Shown piece after piece: positions 44,135-54,377 of a stretch of 64,000 nt of DNA. The position numbers and the translations under genes are program-made. The notes under the pieces are model-generated. The model had not been told where the DNA came from and made no database searches. It saw only the letters and a program-made list of their open reading frames with translations. Source of the DNA: Gracilaria gracilis (taxonomy: Eukaryota; Rhodophyta; Florideophyceae; Gracilariales; Gracilariaceae); the NCBI GenBank assembly GCA_030374805.1, contig JARGSG010000001.1, positions 1,116,001 to 1,180,000 of the forward strand, given 5' to 3'. The stretch's first letter is position 1. Each line of letters starts with the position of its first letter.

Positions 44135-45121
44135 TCACGACGTAGACGAGCCCAAGAATCTTCCACTCCGCCATCGTCGATTTCGAACCGGTTCAAATAG
44201 CGCGCGAACCTCTTTCAGAAGCGCACCATCGGGTGCGCTTTTGATAATGTTAAGATTCTTGTGCAACGTATCAACGGAATCGATACCGACAAGTGTAGAG
44301 GCAACAATCTTCTCGTCCGCTTGTAACGCAAACTGCAGCGCCAAAGTAGCCAGATCGGTGCCCCGCTTCTCGCAAAGCTCGGCGGCACTCCTTGCAATCG
44401 CCTTGGTTTCAGCATCGGCCGGATGCCACGGCGGTGGACCTCTTGAAGTCAACAGTCCCATGCTCAGCGCTGATGCACAGATGACGCTGACGCCAGCCTT
44501 GTGAAGGGAAGAAAAAATGTGTGACAGACGGTCATTCTGCAAACAATAGTTGCAATAACTGAGCACAACGTCAATACTACCTGGCGGCGTGGCGGCCAGC
44601 ACATACGGGAACACTTCTAACGGATAACCTGTGATTCCAATCGCTCGCACTTTGCCGGCCTCCTTGAGCTTGAGCAAAGCGGGGATTGTTTGGTGGATAA
44701 TGATATCAAGATCCTCGAATTCAATATCGTGACACTGAATGATGTCAATGAAATCAAGTCCCAAGCGGGCCATGGACTCTTCGACGGAGCGAGTGACGCG
44801 TTGCGGCGAAAAGTCGAACACATCTGCATCGTATCGACCAACCTTGGTGCTGATGACAAAGCTGTCTCGTGGCAATTGGCGCAGGGCTTTTCCCAATACC
44901 ACCTCGGCTTTGGTTACTCCGTAATACGGCGAGCAGTCGAACAAATTGATGCCGAGCTTGACAGCTTCAATAACGGCGTTAATGCCGTCTTGCTCGTTGA
45001 TTTGGCCAAACACATGGCCGAGGGTGGCGGCGCCAAATGAGAGCGGGGACACGAAGATGCCTGTGTTGCCTATCTGGCGACGGGCGTGGATGTCGACGGC
45101 GGGGGCGGCGGAGCGATTCAT
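44135..45121 (-). CDS. GALDH: L-galactose dehydrogenase-like aldo-keto reductase
   Basis: 328 residues from ATG 45121. The longer open frame begins at 45262, but its extra 47 residues are Pro/Ser-rich and unlikely. The (beta/alpha)8 aldo-keto reductase fold oxidises L-galactose to L-galactono-1,4-lactone with NAD+, the step before the last in the plant-type ascorbate pathway. Catalytic tetrad residues: D62 and Y67 in NLFDCSPYYG, K93 in STKVG, H131 in IQCHDIEF. Other marks: SPLSFGAATLG, GKVRAIGITGYPLEV, YCNYCLQND, SALSMGLLTSRGPPPWHPA and the cofactor-binding C-terminal region. The last few are characteristic of the GalDH subgroup. Gene is single exon, divergently placed to the zinc-finger gene with 1.3 kb between. 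Confidence 0.92.
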   Translation of the reverse strand: MNRSAAPAVDIHARRQIGNTGIFVSPLSFGAATLGHVFGQINEQDGINAVIEAVKLGINLFDCSPYYGVTKAEVVLGKALRQLPRDSFVISTKVGRYDADVFDFSPQRVTRSVEESMARLGLDFIDIIQCHDIEFEDLDIIIHQTIPALLKLKEAGKVRAIGITGYPLEVFPYVLAATPPGSIDVVLSYCNYCLQNDRLSHIFSSLHKAGVSVICASALSMGLLTSRGPPPWHPADAETKAIARSAAELCEKRGTDLATLALQFALQADEKIVASTLVGIDSVDTLHKNLNIIKSAPDGALLKEVRALFEPVRNRRWRSGRFLGSSTS

Positions 45122-46412
45122 TTCGGGTGGGGGAGGAAGGGGAAGGGGGGGGGGGATCGAGATCACAAGCGCCTCGGGAGAAGGGAGATACGAGAGAGAC
45201 GGAAGTGATGATTCAGAGCGATCATGCATGGGGGGGTTGGTTTGGGTGCTTTTTTTTCCCATTTTTCCGTGGGAATAGCGCCACGTTGTTCGGCGCGGCG
45301 CGCGGCGGTTTCAATAAATATTATACGGCGCGGGCCAACGTGCGGCTGAGCGACAGCACGGAGAGGTCCGCTCCATTTGTTGTCATGTGAATCAATGGCA
45401 GCGTGCGGACGGAACAATGACACTCAGTGAGCACACTTGTTGGTTTCCAATTGCGTCGTTTCGTGTGCGCGCCGGTGGTCCGCGAACCCGCGCGAAGAGG
45501 ACGACGACGATGGCGACGACATGTTGGCGCCGTTTTAAAGCACCATCGCGCGCCCAAACTTACCGCCTTCTATGGTGGCGGCGTATGGCGTGCAGGAATT
45601 TGGGCGCTCAACGCCATCAGCATGACTGCGTTTGACAGCCCGTACCTGCTCCGCGCCATGCACTGGTGTTACAGCTTGCGCCAAACGCGTCGCAGCTATC
45701 GCGAGATGACAATTCCACCGGCGGGCGTGCTCGCTCCAAAACGCGCCATTAAAACGAAGGTAAACTAAACGCTTCCACCGGATTGCGTCTTCCATCGCCA
45801 CTGGCCGATACTTGGCACACGTCGTGGCGCGCCGAGTGGTGGCGTCTACTGCGCGCGGCGCCGTCATAGCGTGTGCCGTGTATGAGCGCTGGCGCGTCAG
45901 CTCTCTCCAACCGTCATGTCATGCGCGCGCTACTCGTCGGTACTACTACCTTCTCAGTTCTCGCCTGCGGCGCGTCTTTTTGGAGTGGCGCTTGCCCTTG
46001 CCGCGCCCATCCCCCATCCCTCCTTGGGATGCATTTATGCTACCAAACAACAACAACAACAACATCAACATGCACCAGCTTGTTGCTCCGTTGCCCTAGT
46101 GGCGCCGACTAATCACCTTTTTTTCACCTCACAGCCCGCCTGCGAGAAAAACAATAAGGCGCGCCCTCCGCGGCGCGTGTCTCACCGCCGTCACGGAAAG
46201 CACCGTAAACTGCATCAAACAAGCACACCGCCTACTTAAAAAGCCTCTATAATCCCTCGCCTCGTCGCAGTCTCCTCCATCCCTCACTCACCATCACTCA
46301 CCACACCCCCCCCACCCCCCCACCCCCCCTTCACCACCGCCCTTCTCCTTCCCCTCCTTCCCCTCCCCCCCCCTCCCCCCCTCCCCCCTCCCCACCGCCC
46401 TCCACCTCCGCC
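45122..46412. other. Bidirectional promoter region GALDH / C2H2
   Basis: GC-rich with CGCGCC words. At about 46248 a TCTATAAT box is followed by a C/T-rich leader (46290-46400) directly ahead of the zinc-finger start. On the other side a poly-G/GGGGG tract lies around 45150. I see no gene. Confidence 0.45.
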
Positions 46413-47285
46413 ATGGATATCTCAAAGCTTCTCTCCAACGCCCCCCCTGCCTCCTCCTCCACCCCACGTCACCATCCCCCCCCGCTCCCCGCTCTCTCCG
46501 TCTCGCCCACAACCCCGCTGCCGCCCTTCTCCACGCTCACATCGGGCGCGCCGTCGCCGCTCACGCCGCTTCACAGCGACTCCATCCACGTGGCCAAGCC
46601 CAAGCCGTTCCGCTGCACCATCGACAACTGCGACGCCACGTTCGGTCAGAAGGGCTCGCTCACGCGCCACATCAAGTCGCGCCACGAGAAGCTGCGGCCG
46701 CACACCTGTGAACAATGCCAGAAGAGTTTCTCAGCGCTGTGGACGCTGCGCGTGCATCGAAGAAACGTGCATCTGAAATCAAAGCCCCATAAATGCCACC
46801 TTTGTGACAAGTCCTTCGGCGAGCTGTTCAACAAATCCAAGCACATTGCGATTGTGCACGAAGGCAAACGGCCGTTTCAGTGCCCCATCTGTTCGCGAGC
46901 GTTTGGCTACAAGGGCGACATGCGCAAGCACGTGATGGAGCTGCACGAACAATCAGGACGGCCGTATCAATGCATGGTACCTTCATGCGGCGTAAAATTC
47001 GCCAGGAAGAGATATTTACGCCGTCACGAAAACCTCAGTCACAAGGGACTTGCTTCATTAGGTAACCAGCAGTGTGCGGCAGCGCCTTCCGATACTAAAC
47101 ACGCCGCGTCGAACTCGAACGGTGAACAGGCGCCACCAGCGCTATTTGTGGGCAGGTCGGGTGCGCAGGGCGTAGCCGACGGCTCTCGACGCCAGGGCTC
47201 GTCTTCCACGGTAGTGACGTCGAGCCAGAGCTCCACATCAAAGTCAGTGCATTCGTCACAACAACGGCGACTAGCGAGTTTATGA
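46413..47285 (+). CDS. Five-finger C2H2 zinc-finger protein
   Basis: 290 residues from ATG 46413. An N-terminal Pro/Ser-rich segment (1-65) is followed by five consecutive C2H2 fingers at about 68-91, 99-120, 128-149, 157-178 and 187-210. They are linked by short TGEKP-like linkers (KLRPHTC, KSKPHKC, GKRPFQC, SGRPYQC). The fifth finger has a longer Cys-Cys spacing (CMVPSC), as does the first (CTIDNC), the style of TFIIIA-type fingers. The tail is Ser/Gln-rich. Five fingers contacting about 15 bp suggest DNA binding, and TFIIIA itself has nine, so this is not TFIIIA. Regulatory target unknown. Intronless, TATA-like box and C/T leader just upstream. Confidence 0.9.
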   Translation: MDISKLLSNAPPASSSTPRHHPPPLPALSVSPTTPLPPFSTLTSGAPSPLTPLHSDSIHVAKPKPFRCTIDNCDATFGQKGSLTRHIKSRHEKLRPHTCEQCQKSFSALWTLRVHRRNVHLKSKPHKCHLCDKSFGELFNKSKHIAIVHEGKRPFQCPICSRAFGYKGDMRKHVMELHEQSGRPYQCMVPSCGVKFARKRYLRRHENLSHKGLASLGNQQCAAAPSDTKHAASNSNGEQAPPALFVGRSGAQGVADGSRRQGSSSTVVTSSQSSTSKSVHSSQQRRLASL

Positions 47286-47675
47286 GCTCCAAGGTACTGA
47301 CATATGTATCATATGAACAGCGGAGTTGAGTACAACAAAAGCGGTGCGCAGAAACCAACCTAAAGAAGATTGCTTGTTATGGATAAGATTAGACACAGAA
47401 TTTGCAAAGTATAAAAAAGAAGCGCACATGCTTCAAAAAGGTACAGTACATCTCGGAAGATTGGCCACAAATGCGCCGCCACGACTGCTCGTTTTCCGCG
47501 CCAGCTGTACACCGTTGTATCTACGTGTGTAACACTGATGACCCGCTCACGCTCACGGGTGCTCACAACGCTCTCAGGCCGAATCCTAGCGCAGCGCAGC
47601 AATGCGTGAAGCCAAACAGCGCAGCTACGCCTGTAGCCCGCCGTCGACACACACGCCAGTACGCTCCCACGCACG
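47286..47675. other. Convergent intergenic region
   Basis: 390 bp between the zinc-finger stop and the ChlM stop. No reading frame of note and no repeat seen. Must contain both poly(A) regions. Confidence 0.5.
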
Positions 47676-48509
47676 CTACTCCTTCACCGCTTCCAGTAGT
47701 CGCGAGAAATAGAAGCGGGTGCCAGTGAACTCGCTCCTGCGAATGCTGAATCCACACCTTTCCAACGCACGTCGAATATCCGCCTCGTCATGCAGATACG
47801 CCCTGGTGGCCTTACTTGGGCCCGGGAACAACTCTCCAATCTTCTTCAAAATGGCCAATAGGAACGTGTTGGGCGCGAAACTTATGATCACTCTGCGCTC
47901 GCTTCTCTCCACCAATTTGGCAATCATGTCAACCGCCTGTTCCGTGGGGTAATGAATCATGACATCAATGCAACACACAGTATCATAAGTTCCGTTAATA
48001 GACTCAAGATCCAAGGTGGAAAAGGTAACGTTCGCCATTTTTTCGGGCAGCAGTTGACGCCCACGTCTCTCAGCCTCTGAGACCATAGCATCGCTGATGT
48101 CAGAAGCTGCTACAACAGCGCCTCGTTGCAAGAGCGGTAATGTAAGCGAGCCTACACCACAGCCGGCGTCACAAAAGCGCATTCCTTGCGCGTCGCTATC
48201 TTCATCGACCCACTTGAGCACCTTGTCAACGGTCTGCGCGTGTCCCTCACGAATGTCAAGCTGCACGCTGTTAACCTCCCCATCCTCGGAATAAATGCGA
48301 TTCCAACGATCAAAGCCGGTATTATTGAAGTACTCGGTGACAACCTTCTTATCATCAACGCCCGAGACCATTCGCACGACGCGCTGCGCGCGCGCGCCAC
48401 TCGGCCTCGAACACACGCGACATGGATTGGGCACGCCCACGCCACCAAAGCGCGAGGTAAGCGCGGGCACGCCAACAAAGGCACACATGACGAACAAGGC
48501 GGCGCGCAA
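47676..48509 (-). CDS. chlM: Magnesium-protoporphyrin IX O-methyltransferase
   Basis: 277 residues. Transfers a methyl group from S-adenosylmethionine to Mg-protoporphyrin IX in chlorophyll synthesis. The first about 50 residues are Arg/Ser/Val-rich without acids, as in a plastid transit peptide. The mature part starts near KKVVTEYFNNTGFDRW, a ChlM hallmark. SAM-binding motif I is FCDAGCGVGS (about 112-121), followed by ASDISDAMV, FSTLDLESINGTYDTVCCIDVMIHYP and HDEADIRRALE. The C-terminal SRRSEFTG-like end is also family text (ISRSEFTGTRFYFSR). Gene is single exon with a nuclear location, as in algae. A GTACC-type dyad (AACGGTACCGC) lies a few bases upstream of the start, at about 48514. Confidence 0.95.
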   Translation of the reverse strand: MRAALFVMCAFVGVPALTSRFGGVGVPNPCRVCSRPSGARAQRVVRMVSGVDDKKVVTEYFNNTGFDRWNRIYSEDGEVNSVQLDIREGHAQTVDKVLKWVDEDSDAQGMRFCDAGCGVGSLTLPLLQRGAVVAASDISDAMVSEAERRGRQLLPEKMANVTFSTLDLESINGTYDTVCCIDVMIHYPTEQAVDMIAKLVERSERRVIISFAPNTFLLAILKKIGELFPGPSKATRAYLHDEADIRRALERCGFSIRRSEFTGTRFYFSRLLEAVKE

Positions 48510-49656
48510 CTTCCAACGGTACCGCTGGAGGGAGGTGGGTAGTGTCCTGGGGTGGGGTAGATTTATCGGCTACACTCGCAGCGTCGTCTACCCTTGGAAA
48601 CTTTAACTTTACCGATCAACGTTGAGGAACAGCCCGAGCTCACGTTCGGGTGGCCACACACGTTGTGGTTGTTGTGGAGGACGTGGTGCATGGCACTGTA
48701 GTAGCCGCCACGTGGGCGCGTGTACCCGTATGGCACGTGCGGCAGCAAAAATCACCCAAATCAGTGGCGCGCACAGCGCGCACAGCAGCGCATGATGGCG
48801 AAGGCGCCAAGCGTCAGCGCGGCGCACAGCACGCGGCGCACCGCGCGCGCCAATTCGTGTTGTCACCGCACACAGCGGCCGCCACCCAACACACGCAGCT
48901 TTTGCCGCGCCGCGTCCAAAGCGCCTTCACCTTCGCCGCTTCGCCGCCCCGCCGCGCGTCTCGCCCCCGCACAAGAGAGAGCGACGAGCCGCTACAAGGC
49001 GCGTCCGCCCCGCCGTCCGCCGCCCGCTCGCCCGCCGCAGCGTCAAGCCGCTTTTTCGTCGCGCGCGCTTGTTGGCGCGCTGCGCTGCCCACGGCCAGCG
49101 CTGCCTCGCCGCGCTGTCTTGCTGGACAGCTGTAATTCGTGTATTGACGCCCGCGTGAACATCGTCTCCGCCATCTTTGGTTTGCATCGCGCGTGAGCAG
49201 CGCGCTACAGAGTATTATCTCGCTGCACATCGCGCGCTCATCGCCGATCACGGCCATCGCGCGCTCGGTCTGCGCTTGCGACGCGCTCCCGAGTGTGCGC
49301 TCAAGCGCGTCTTCGGCGGCTGTGGTCCGTCGTCGTGTGCGTCTCGTTTCATTCGCGCTTTCGAAATCAGCGCCGAAAATAATCCGCACGACCCATTTTT
49401 CGCGCGCTTCGACATACTCTGCTCAATCGCGCTCAATCGCTTCTTGTACATCGCCGCTTCATTCACATTTCGTTCTTCACATCGCTCTAACAGCCAAAAC
49501 TAACGTCGTTCCGCTTCGACGTCGTCGCCCCCAACACCGCTCACAACCCCCTCTCTCCTCTATGCAAACTTATTTGCATAGAAATGAACCATCGCTGAAC
49601 GCGCCTGGCATCAATCATCTCCTCAGTCGCCCGTCTCCTAACCCCCGCTGCTTTAG
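48510..49656. other. Bidirectional promoter region chlM / ADA1
   Basis: GC-rich 1.15 kb containing many GCGCGC words. An exact dyad CTATGCAAA-CTTA-TTTGCATAG lies at 49560-49581, about 75 bp from the ADA1 start. Reading frames of 100-190 codons here on both strands result from low stop frequency at high GC. Confidence 0.5.
49560..49581. promoter_or_regulatory. ATGCAAA dyad upstream of ADA1
   Basis: Perfect 9-bp inverted repeat with a 4-bp spacer, in which each half contains ATGCAAA. It sits about 75 bp before the ADA1 start codon in otherwise GC-rich DNA, the position of a core promoter element. The binding factor is unknown. Confidence 0.45.
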
Positions 49657-50652
49657 ATGGCAGCCGGCAAGTCAGATGTCGTTCGCAAGCGCCTCATGTC
49701 CGCCGGTCTGTCACCCCAGATATGCACAAGATACGTCGATATTCTGCGCTCATTTCTCAGCGCCCGCATGACTAAGATCCAATACGAGCATCAAATGACC
49801 AAACTTCTACCAAACGACAAGATTCATGTACATAACTCCATCATCCAAGATATCTTGTTCCGAGCACAACAGAAGCGCGATGGATTGCGAGATCTTCCAC
49901 TCCTTATTCCTCTGAAAAAGCCTGCCCCATCCAATAGGCAGCTCTCCAAACTACCAAACGGCCCGCACAAAAAGCCCGCTGTCACCAAGATTGGTATTAA
50001 GCGAACGCACGATGACCTTGACCCCAACACCGTCAAGGGCACACCAAGTGACGATACTAGCTTGCAAAATGCAAAACGTCAGAAGATTCGTGCTGTACAG
50101 CCAAAGAAACCACCATCCGATGTGGACAAACCGAAGCTTGTCAAACCAAAACTGGACCTTCCGGAAAGGCGCTCGCCAAAGCCAAAGCGACCAAAAGCAG
50201 CGGAGAAGACTCCAAGTCTTCCACCGCCTTCGCCATGTGCGCCAGCGGCTGCGCGTACCGCCGCGTCGAGGGCGGGTTTGATGGTAGCGTCCACCGAGCT
50301 GAGCTCGTACGACATGCCGTTCCAGCCGCTTGAACCGGGCTGCGGCATTGATTACGAGTTGTTCATCAAGCTGCGACACCGAATGAAAAGGATTGCGGTG
50401 GAACAAGCCGGCATGGGAGAGATGCACGACGACGCTGTGGGTGCCATGACACACGCGATTGAAATGCGCGTCAAGCTGCTGTTGCAGCTGGCGGTTCGAC
50501 ACCGCACAGCGAGGGACGCGTTGGTTCCACGCGAAAACTTGCAGTGCGGACCGGTGCGAGGCTGTGACTTGAGGGAACCTTTGAAGAGAAATACAGGGCT
50601 GCTCGGGGAGGAACGGGCGGTGGACTTGGAGCGGCTGTCGATGCTGCTGTGA
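49657..50652 (+). CDS. ADA1: SAGA subunit ADA1/HFI1 (TADA1)
   Basis: 331 residues from ATG 49657. ADA1 scaffolds the SAGA histone acetyltransferase/coactivator complex and pairs with TAF12 through a histone-fold. The N-terminal block (about 25-70) has YVDILRSFLSARMTKIQYEHQ and KIHVHNSIIQDILFRAQ, the SAGA-Tad1 signature. The middle is Lys/Pro-rich with several basic patches that could serve as nuclear localisation signals. The C-terminal part (about 230-300, including YELFIKLRHRMKRIAVEQ and MTHAIEMRVKLLLQLAVRHR) fits the histone-fold region. Single exon. A dyad lies close upstream. Similarity was judged from motif wording only. Confidence 0.86.
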   Translation: MAAGKSDVVRKRLMSAGLSPQICTRYVDILRSFLSARMTKIQYEHQMTKLLPNDKIHVHNSIIQDILFRAQQKRDGLRDLPLLIPLKKPAPSNRQLSKLPNGPHKKPAVTKIGIKRTHDDLDPNTVKGTPSDDTSLQNAKRQKIRAVQPKKPPSDVDKPKLVKPKLDLPERRSPKPKRPKAAEKTPSLPPPSPCAPAAARTAASRAGLMVASTELSSYDMPFQPLEPGCGIDYELFIKLRHRMKRIAVEQAGMGEMHDDAVGAMTHAIEMRVKLLLQLAVRHRTARDALVPRENLQCGPVRGCDLREPLKRNTGLLGEERAVDLERLSMLL

Positions 50653-51389
50653 TTCGCGGATGTTTTCCTCGCTTAACTTGCTGTTCGTTAGTAAAACGAT
50701 CGTTCTGACACTTTTCGGCTTTGCTTATGTGATTGCTGTTGCGACATGATGGGTGCGTGCGGTGGCGGCGAGTGGTACATGATATGCGTGCGTCGCAAGT
50801 GGGCACGACTGACAAAGAAGCGTAGACGAAGGGTCAGCAGTGAGTTGTCGGCGGCTGTAACAACAAACGCAGGGCACGGCGGCGCACAATGGGCACATGG
50901 GCGGATGCGCGGCGACGAGAGCGACGCAACGACGTGTCAAACGGCGGAAAGGGACGAGCGCATGACGGCGGAAACGTGCGCGACGGCGCGAACAAAGGGC
51001 CGTTGATTGCGTACGCTCGCGCTGCGAACGACTGTCGACGCGGTGCGCGCGGCACTCGGCTGCCGCGCTGTCGCGCTTTGAGCGAAACGAAGCGAACGCT
51101 CGCGAGCTGCACGCGTGTGTGCGTGAGACGAGCAGTAAGCCGCCGCTTACAGAGCGCGTCGCTTTGGACATGCGGGCGGCGCTGCGTGGACTGTCGTGGA
51201 TGGCACGTGAGTGGTGAGGGCCGCCGCGCACTGCGGCACCCCCTCGCCCCCCACACAGCTGTCCGTGGCACTGGTGCGCGGGGCCTCTTTGGGAGACGCG
51301 CCGTGCGCAGGTGCCGGCTGCGGCTGTTGTGCGCGCGCGCTCGAGGGTTTGTTGTTTTCTTGATGTGGTGTTTTGGTGAGCGCGTGGAG

Positions 51390-51462
51390 GCATGGCTGGC
51401 TGGCTGCGAGATAGAGTGATCATCCTGTCGTGATGATCACTCCATCTCGCAGCCAGCCATGC
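51390..51462. repeat. Hairpin 1
   Basis: Left arm 51390-51424 and right arm 51432-51462 are reverse complements apart from a 4-base GGCT surplus in the left arm and one A/G mismatch. The loop is 7 bases. The stem begins GCATGGCTGGCT and ends GAGTGATCATC. Confidence 0.85.
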
Positions 51463-51550
51463 TCCCATGATGGGAGGGGGGTGCTAATATCCATGTGGCA
51501 GTGGGAGGGGAGCTTTGGCGGCCAAGTGTGTTGAGCAGATATACCATCAA

Positions 51551-51640
51551 CATTTGATTCGAAGAGTCGACCAAGTGGAAGCCAACCAAACTCATCATGA
51601 TGAGTTTGGCTTCCACTTGGTCGAATCTTCGAATCAAATG
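51551..51640. repeat. Hairpin 2
   Basis: Arms of about 40 bp (CATTTGATTCGAAGA... and its reverse complement) meet at a short TCATGA-type loop. Like hairpin 1, the left arm has a 4-base surplus (CCAA) and there is one further mismatch. The two hairpins are 88 bp apart. Confidence 0.85.
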
Positions 51641-52398
51641 CTAGTTTAGACACGATCGCTGTTTTCTTGTTTTCGTCTCTACACAAAAGGCAAACAAACA
51701 CACAGCACGACATGTTGTCTATTTATGAATCTGTGAAGATTTTGCTTCCCTTGTTTGAAATTCAAGAGTTGGCGATGTTTGGCTCCTGAACATTGCGGAA
51801 AAGCGCTTGACGTAATCAAAAGATGCCAGGGCGCGCGGATAGATAGTCTCTTTGTATATGTTGCTTTGGGCCTCTTGTCTTTACCCTCTTCGACATAACA
51901 TGATAAGGTTACTTGGCGACAAAACTCCCGTCACGGTATGCACAGCCCGTCACGCGGTTTACGGGGACACACGTGTCCAGCAGATGATACGTATCGAATA
52001 ATACGGTGCCAGCTGTAAACAGGGGTTTAAGCTTACAGCGCACGTGGGTGTGGCAAATTTTAAATGTGCGTGGAGGGGAGGCTTTTCGGAGATTGCGTTC
52101 TTGGGCGGGAAGGCGGGAAAACTGCCGAAACTGCATGCGCTCTATGCGCTCATGGCGCAACGCGATGTGCGCTCACCAATGGCGCGGCAATGAGCTTCGC
52201 CGGTACGTCCACGTGGGCCAATCAACACGCGCGCACGAGCTCAGCGATGCATCGCCCCGGCTGCGTGGCACATGGAGCACATCACTGCCAGTGATGTTGG
52301 CTCAGCTCGCGCCAGAGTGTGTCTTCGATGAGGCTGCCCATGCGGCGTGCTGCACCGTCGTCGCTTTGTGCCGTCCGCCGCAGCTGCTCACCGCCACC

Positions 52399-53694
52399 AT
52401 GAGAAACAGCTCCCTCGGCGAGAGGGTGCGCACCGCCTTCTTGAATATCGCCGATGCTTGCCTCCGCTTTTTTGTGGTCGACTTCCTCTCGAGGGGGATT
52501 CGCCAAGGCCACCTAACGCTCGAGACGCCGGAACAAAGCTTGCACTTTGGCGAGCCGGAGGAGCTGGCACGGCGCGAGAACCATCCAGTAGTATGCATTC
52601 GCGTGCACAACCCTTCGCAGTTTTTCTTCCGCGTGGCCACCGCCGCCGACATAGGTCTCGCAGAGGCGTACATGGGCGCCGACATGGACGCCGACGCTGA
52701 TGAGCTGCTTGAGCTATTCAAGCTGCTGATCATGAACCGCGATAGTGCCAGTCTCAACGCGGCGCAACTGACGGTTTCAAAGCTGGGCGCGCTGTTCAAT
52801 CGCGCCATGCATGTGTTGCGGAGCAACACGTTGAGCGGCTCCTCTCGAAACATCGCGGCGCACTACGACTTGTCAAACGAGCTGTTCGCGTGCTTCCTCG
52901 GCCAAAGTTGGACGTATTCGTGCGCCATGTTCGAAGAGTCGGACGATCTGGATAGCGCGCAGTGGCGCAAGTTGGATACCATCATCGACAAGGCGCGCAT
53001 TGACCACAGCTGCCACGTGCTGGAGGTGGGATGCGGGTGGGGCGAGTTTGCCATCCGCGCGGCGCAGCGCACGGGCTGTCGAGTGACGGGCATCACACTG
53101 TCCGAGCAGCAGCTGCAGCTGGCGCGCTCGCGTGCGCGCGACGCGGGCGTGCAGGAGCGCGTGCAATTCCTCAAGCTGGACTACCGCAAGCTGAGCTCGC
53201 TGGGCATCACGTTCGACCGCATGGTGTCCATCGAGATGGTGGAGGCGGTGGGACACGAGTTCCTGGGCGCGTTCTTCCGCGACGTGGCGCAGGTGATGAG
53301 CGCGGAGGCGCTGTGGGTGGTGCAGGTGATCACGACGCCGGAGGAGCGGTACGAGTCGTACCGACAGTCGGCGGACTTTATCCAAAAGTACATCTTCCCG
53401 GGCGGGGTGTGCCCCAGCGTGGAGGCGGTGGTGTCGGCGGCGGCGCGCGCGCGGCTGTGCGTGGAGCACGCGGAGAACATTGGCGCGCACTACGCGACGA
53501 CGCTGCGCGAGTGGCGCGCGCGCTTCGAAGGCAGCGCCAAGGAGGGCGCGGTGGCGGCGGCGGGCTTTGACGAGCGCTTCGAGCGCATGTGGCGCTACTA
53601 CCTGGCGTACTGCGAGGCGGGCTTTGCCACGCGCACGCTGGCCGACGTGCAGCTGGTGCTGAGCCGCGCCGGCAACGTCGCCACGCTGCGCTGA
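52399..53694 (+). CDS. Cyclopropane-fatty-acid-synthase-family methyltransferase
   Basis: 432-codon frame (431 residues) from ATG 52399 in a strong context (GCCACCATGA). The open frame extends upstream to 52006 but that part lacks family features. SAM-dependent enzymes of this family methylate unsaturated acyl chains in phospholipids; relatives act on sphingolipids or fatty acids. Marks: HYDLSNELFACFLGQSWTYS, VLEVGCGWGEFA (SAM motif I, about 207-218), GITLSEQQLQLAR, MVSIEMVEAVGHEFL, QKYIFPGG, HYATTLREWRARF and MWRYYLAYCEAGF. All key motifs are present. The N-terminal portion (about 1-100), with FGEPEELARR and FFFRVATAADIGLAEAYM, matches the family's first domain. GC content is high, as in neighbouring genes. 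The exact substrate cannot be told from sequence. Confidence 0.92.
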   Translation: MRNSSLGERVRTAFLNIADACLRFFVVDFLSRGIRQGHLTLETPEQSLHFGEPEELARRENHPVVCIRVHNPSQFFFRVATAADIGLAEAYMGADMDADADELLELFKLLIMNRDSASLNAAQLTVSKLGALFNRAMHVLRSNTLSGSSRNIAAHYDLSNELFACFLGQSWTYSCAMFEESDDLDSAQWRKLDTIIDKARIDHSCHVLEVGCGWGEFAIRAAQRTGCRVTGITLSEQQLQLARSRARDAGVQERVQFLKLDYRKLSSLGITFDRMVSIEMVEAVGHEFLGAFFRDVAQVMSAEALWVVQVITTPEERYESYRQSADFIQKYIFPGGVCPSVEAVVSAAARARLCVEHAENIGAHYATTLREWRARFEGSAKEGAVAAAGFDERFERMWRYYLAYCEAGFATRTLADVQLVLSRAGNVATLR

Positions 53695-54377
53695 CATCTA
53701 TCTATCCTAAAAAGCTTTTTTTTGGTTTTGGCCGTTTTCAGCGCGCCGCGCGGCGAGCGCGCCGCCCGCCCGCCGCCGCGCGCGTCGACGGCGTGTCGAC
53801 GGCGCAGCGGCGCAACGCCGCAAATCACTCGCCGCCGCGCGCGCGCCACTTGTGCAGCGCCCGCCGCGCCCGCCTCTCGCACACGCACGCACACACGCGC
53901 GCGCGCACGCACGCACGCACGCGCGCGCACGCACGCCACGCCCGTTGTGTATCGCCCGCCCCAGCGCCGCCGCTGCGTGCCGCTATCTAGCCCACTCAAC
54001 TGTCGCCGCCCGACTCCGCCCACCCCCCTTTTCTTCATTAATCATGCGCATAAAACTCCCCGCCGCTCGCCACCCCTCGCCGCGCGCCCCCCCCCCTGCC
54101 GCTCCGCACGCCCCTTCCCCTTCCACGCGCGCCCTAGCTCGCGCGCGCGCCCCCCTTTCTTACACTCCCTCCCTCCCTCCTTCCCTCCTTCCTCCCCTCC
54201 TTCCCCTCCTTTCCTCCCTCCTTCCCTCCCCTTCCTCCTTTCAACCCAAAAACACCCCTCCTTTCTCTCCCCCTCCCTTCCTCCCCTCCCCCCCCCATTT
54301 TTCGCCCACCTTCTTCCTCCCGGCCCACCACATTTGCAAATCTCCCCCAACCCCATTTGACCGCGCGCCTGCGCTAC
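53695..54377. other. Promoter-side DNA of the FHA-FYR gene
   Basis: GC-rich, with a CGCACG/CACGCG microsatellite (53880-53935) and then a long C/T-rich leader (54060-54350) directly before the start codon. C/T-rich leaders ahead of start codons also occur in the zinc-finger gene. No gene seen. Confidence 0.5.

Larger units (their letters stand above)
50653..52398. other. Intergenic region with two adjacent hairpins
   Basis: 1.75 kb between ADA1 and the methyltransferase gene. The first 700 bp are GC-rich with long spurious frames. Two hairpins lie at 51390-51640 (separate entries). From about 51700 the DNA becomes AT-richer. Upstream of the methyltransferase, frames starting at 52006 continue into the gene but lack a good start until 52399. 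Confidence 0.5.

Noticed and set aside
48649-49771. Several 100-190 codon frames between chlM and ADA1
   Set aside because: High GC lowers stop frequency; composition is Arg/Ala/Ser-rich with no domains, and the region is a divergent promoter.
51420-51713. Minus-strand frame across the two hairpins
   Set aside because: The reading frame results from the symmetrical sequence; no family or start context.
52006-53694. 562-codon version of the methyltransferase
   Set aside because: The upstream part has no family text, and ATG 52399 has an excellent context at the proper family start.
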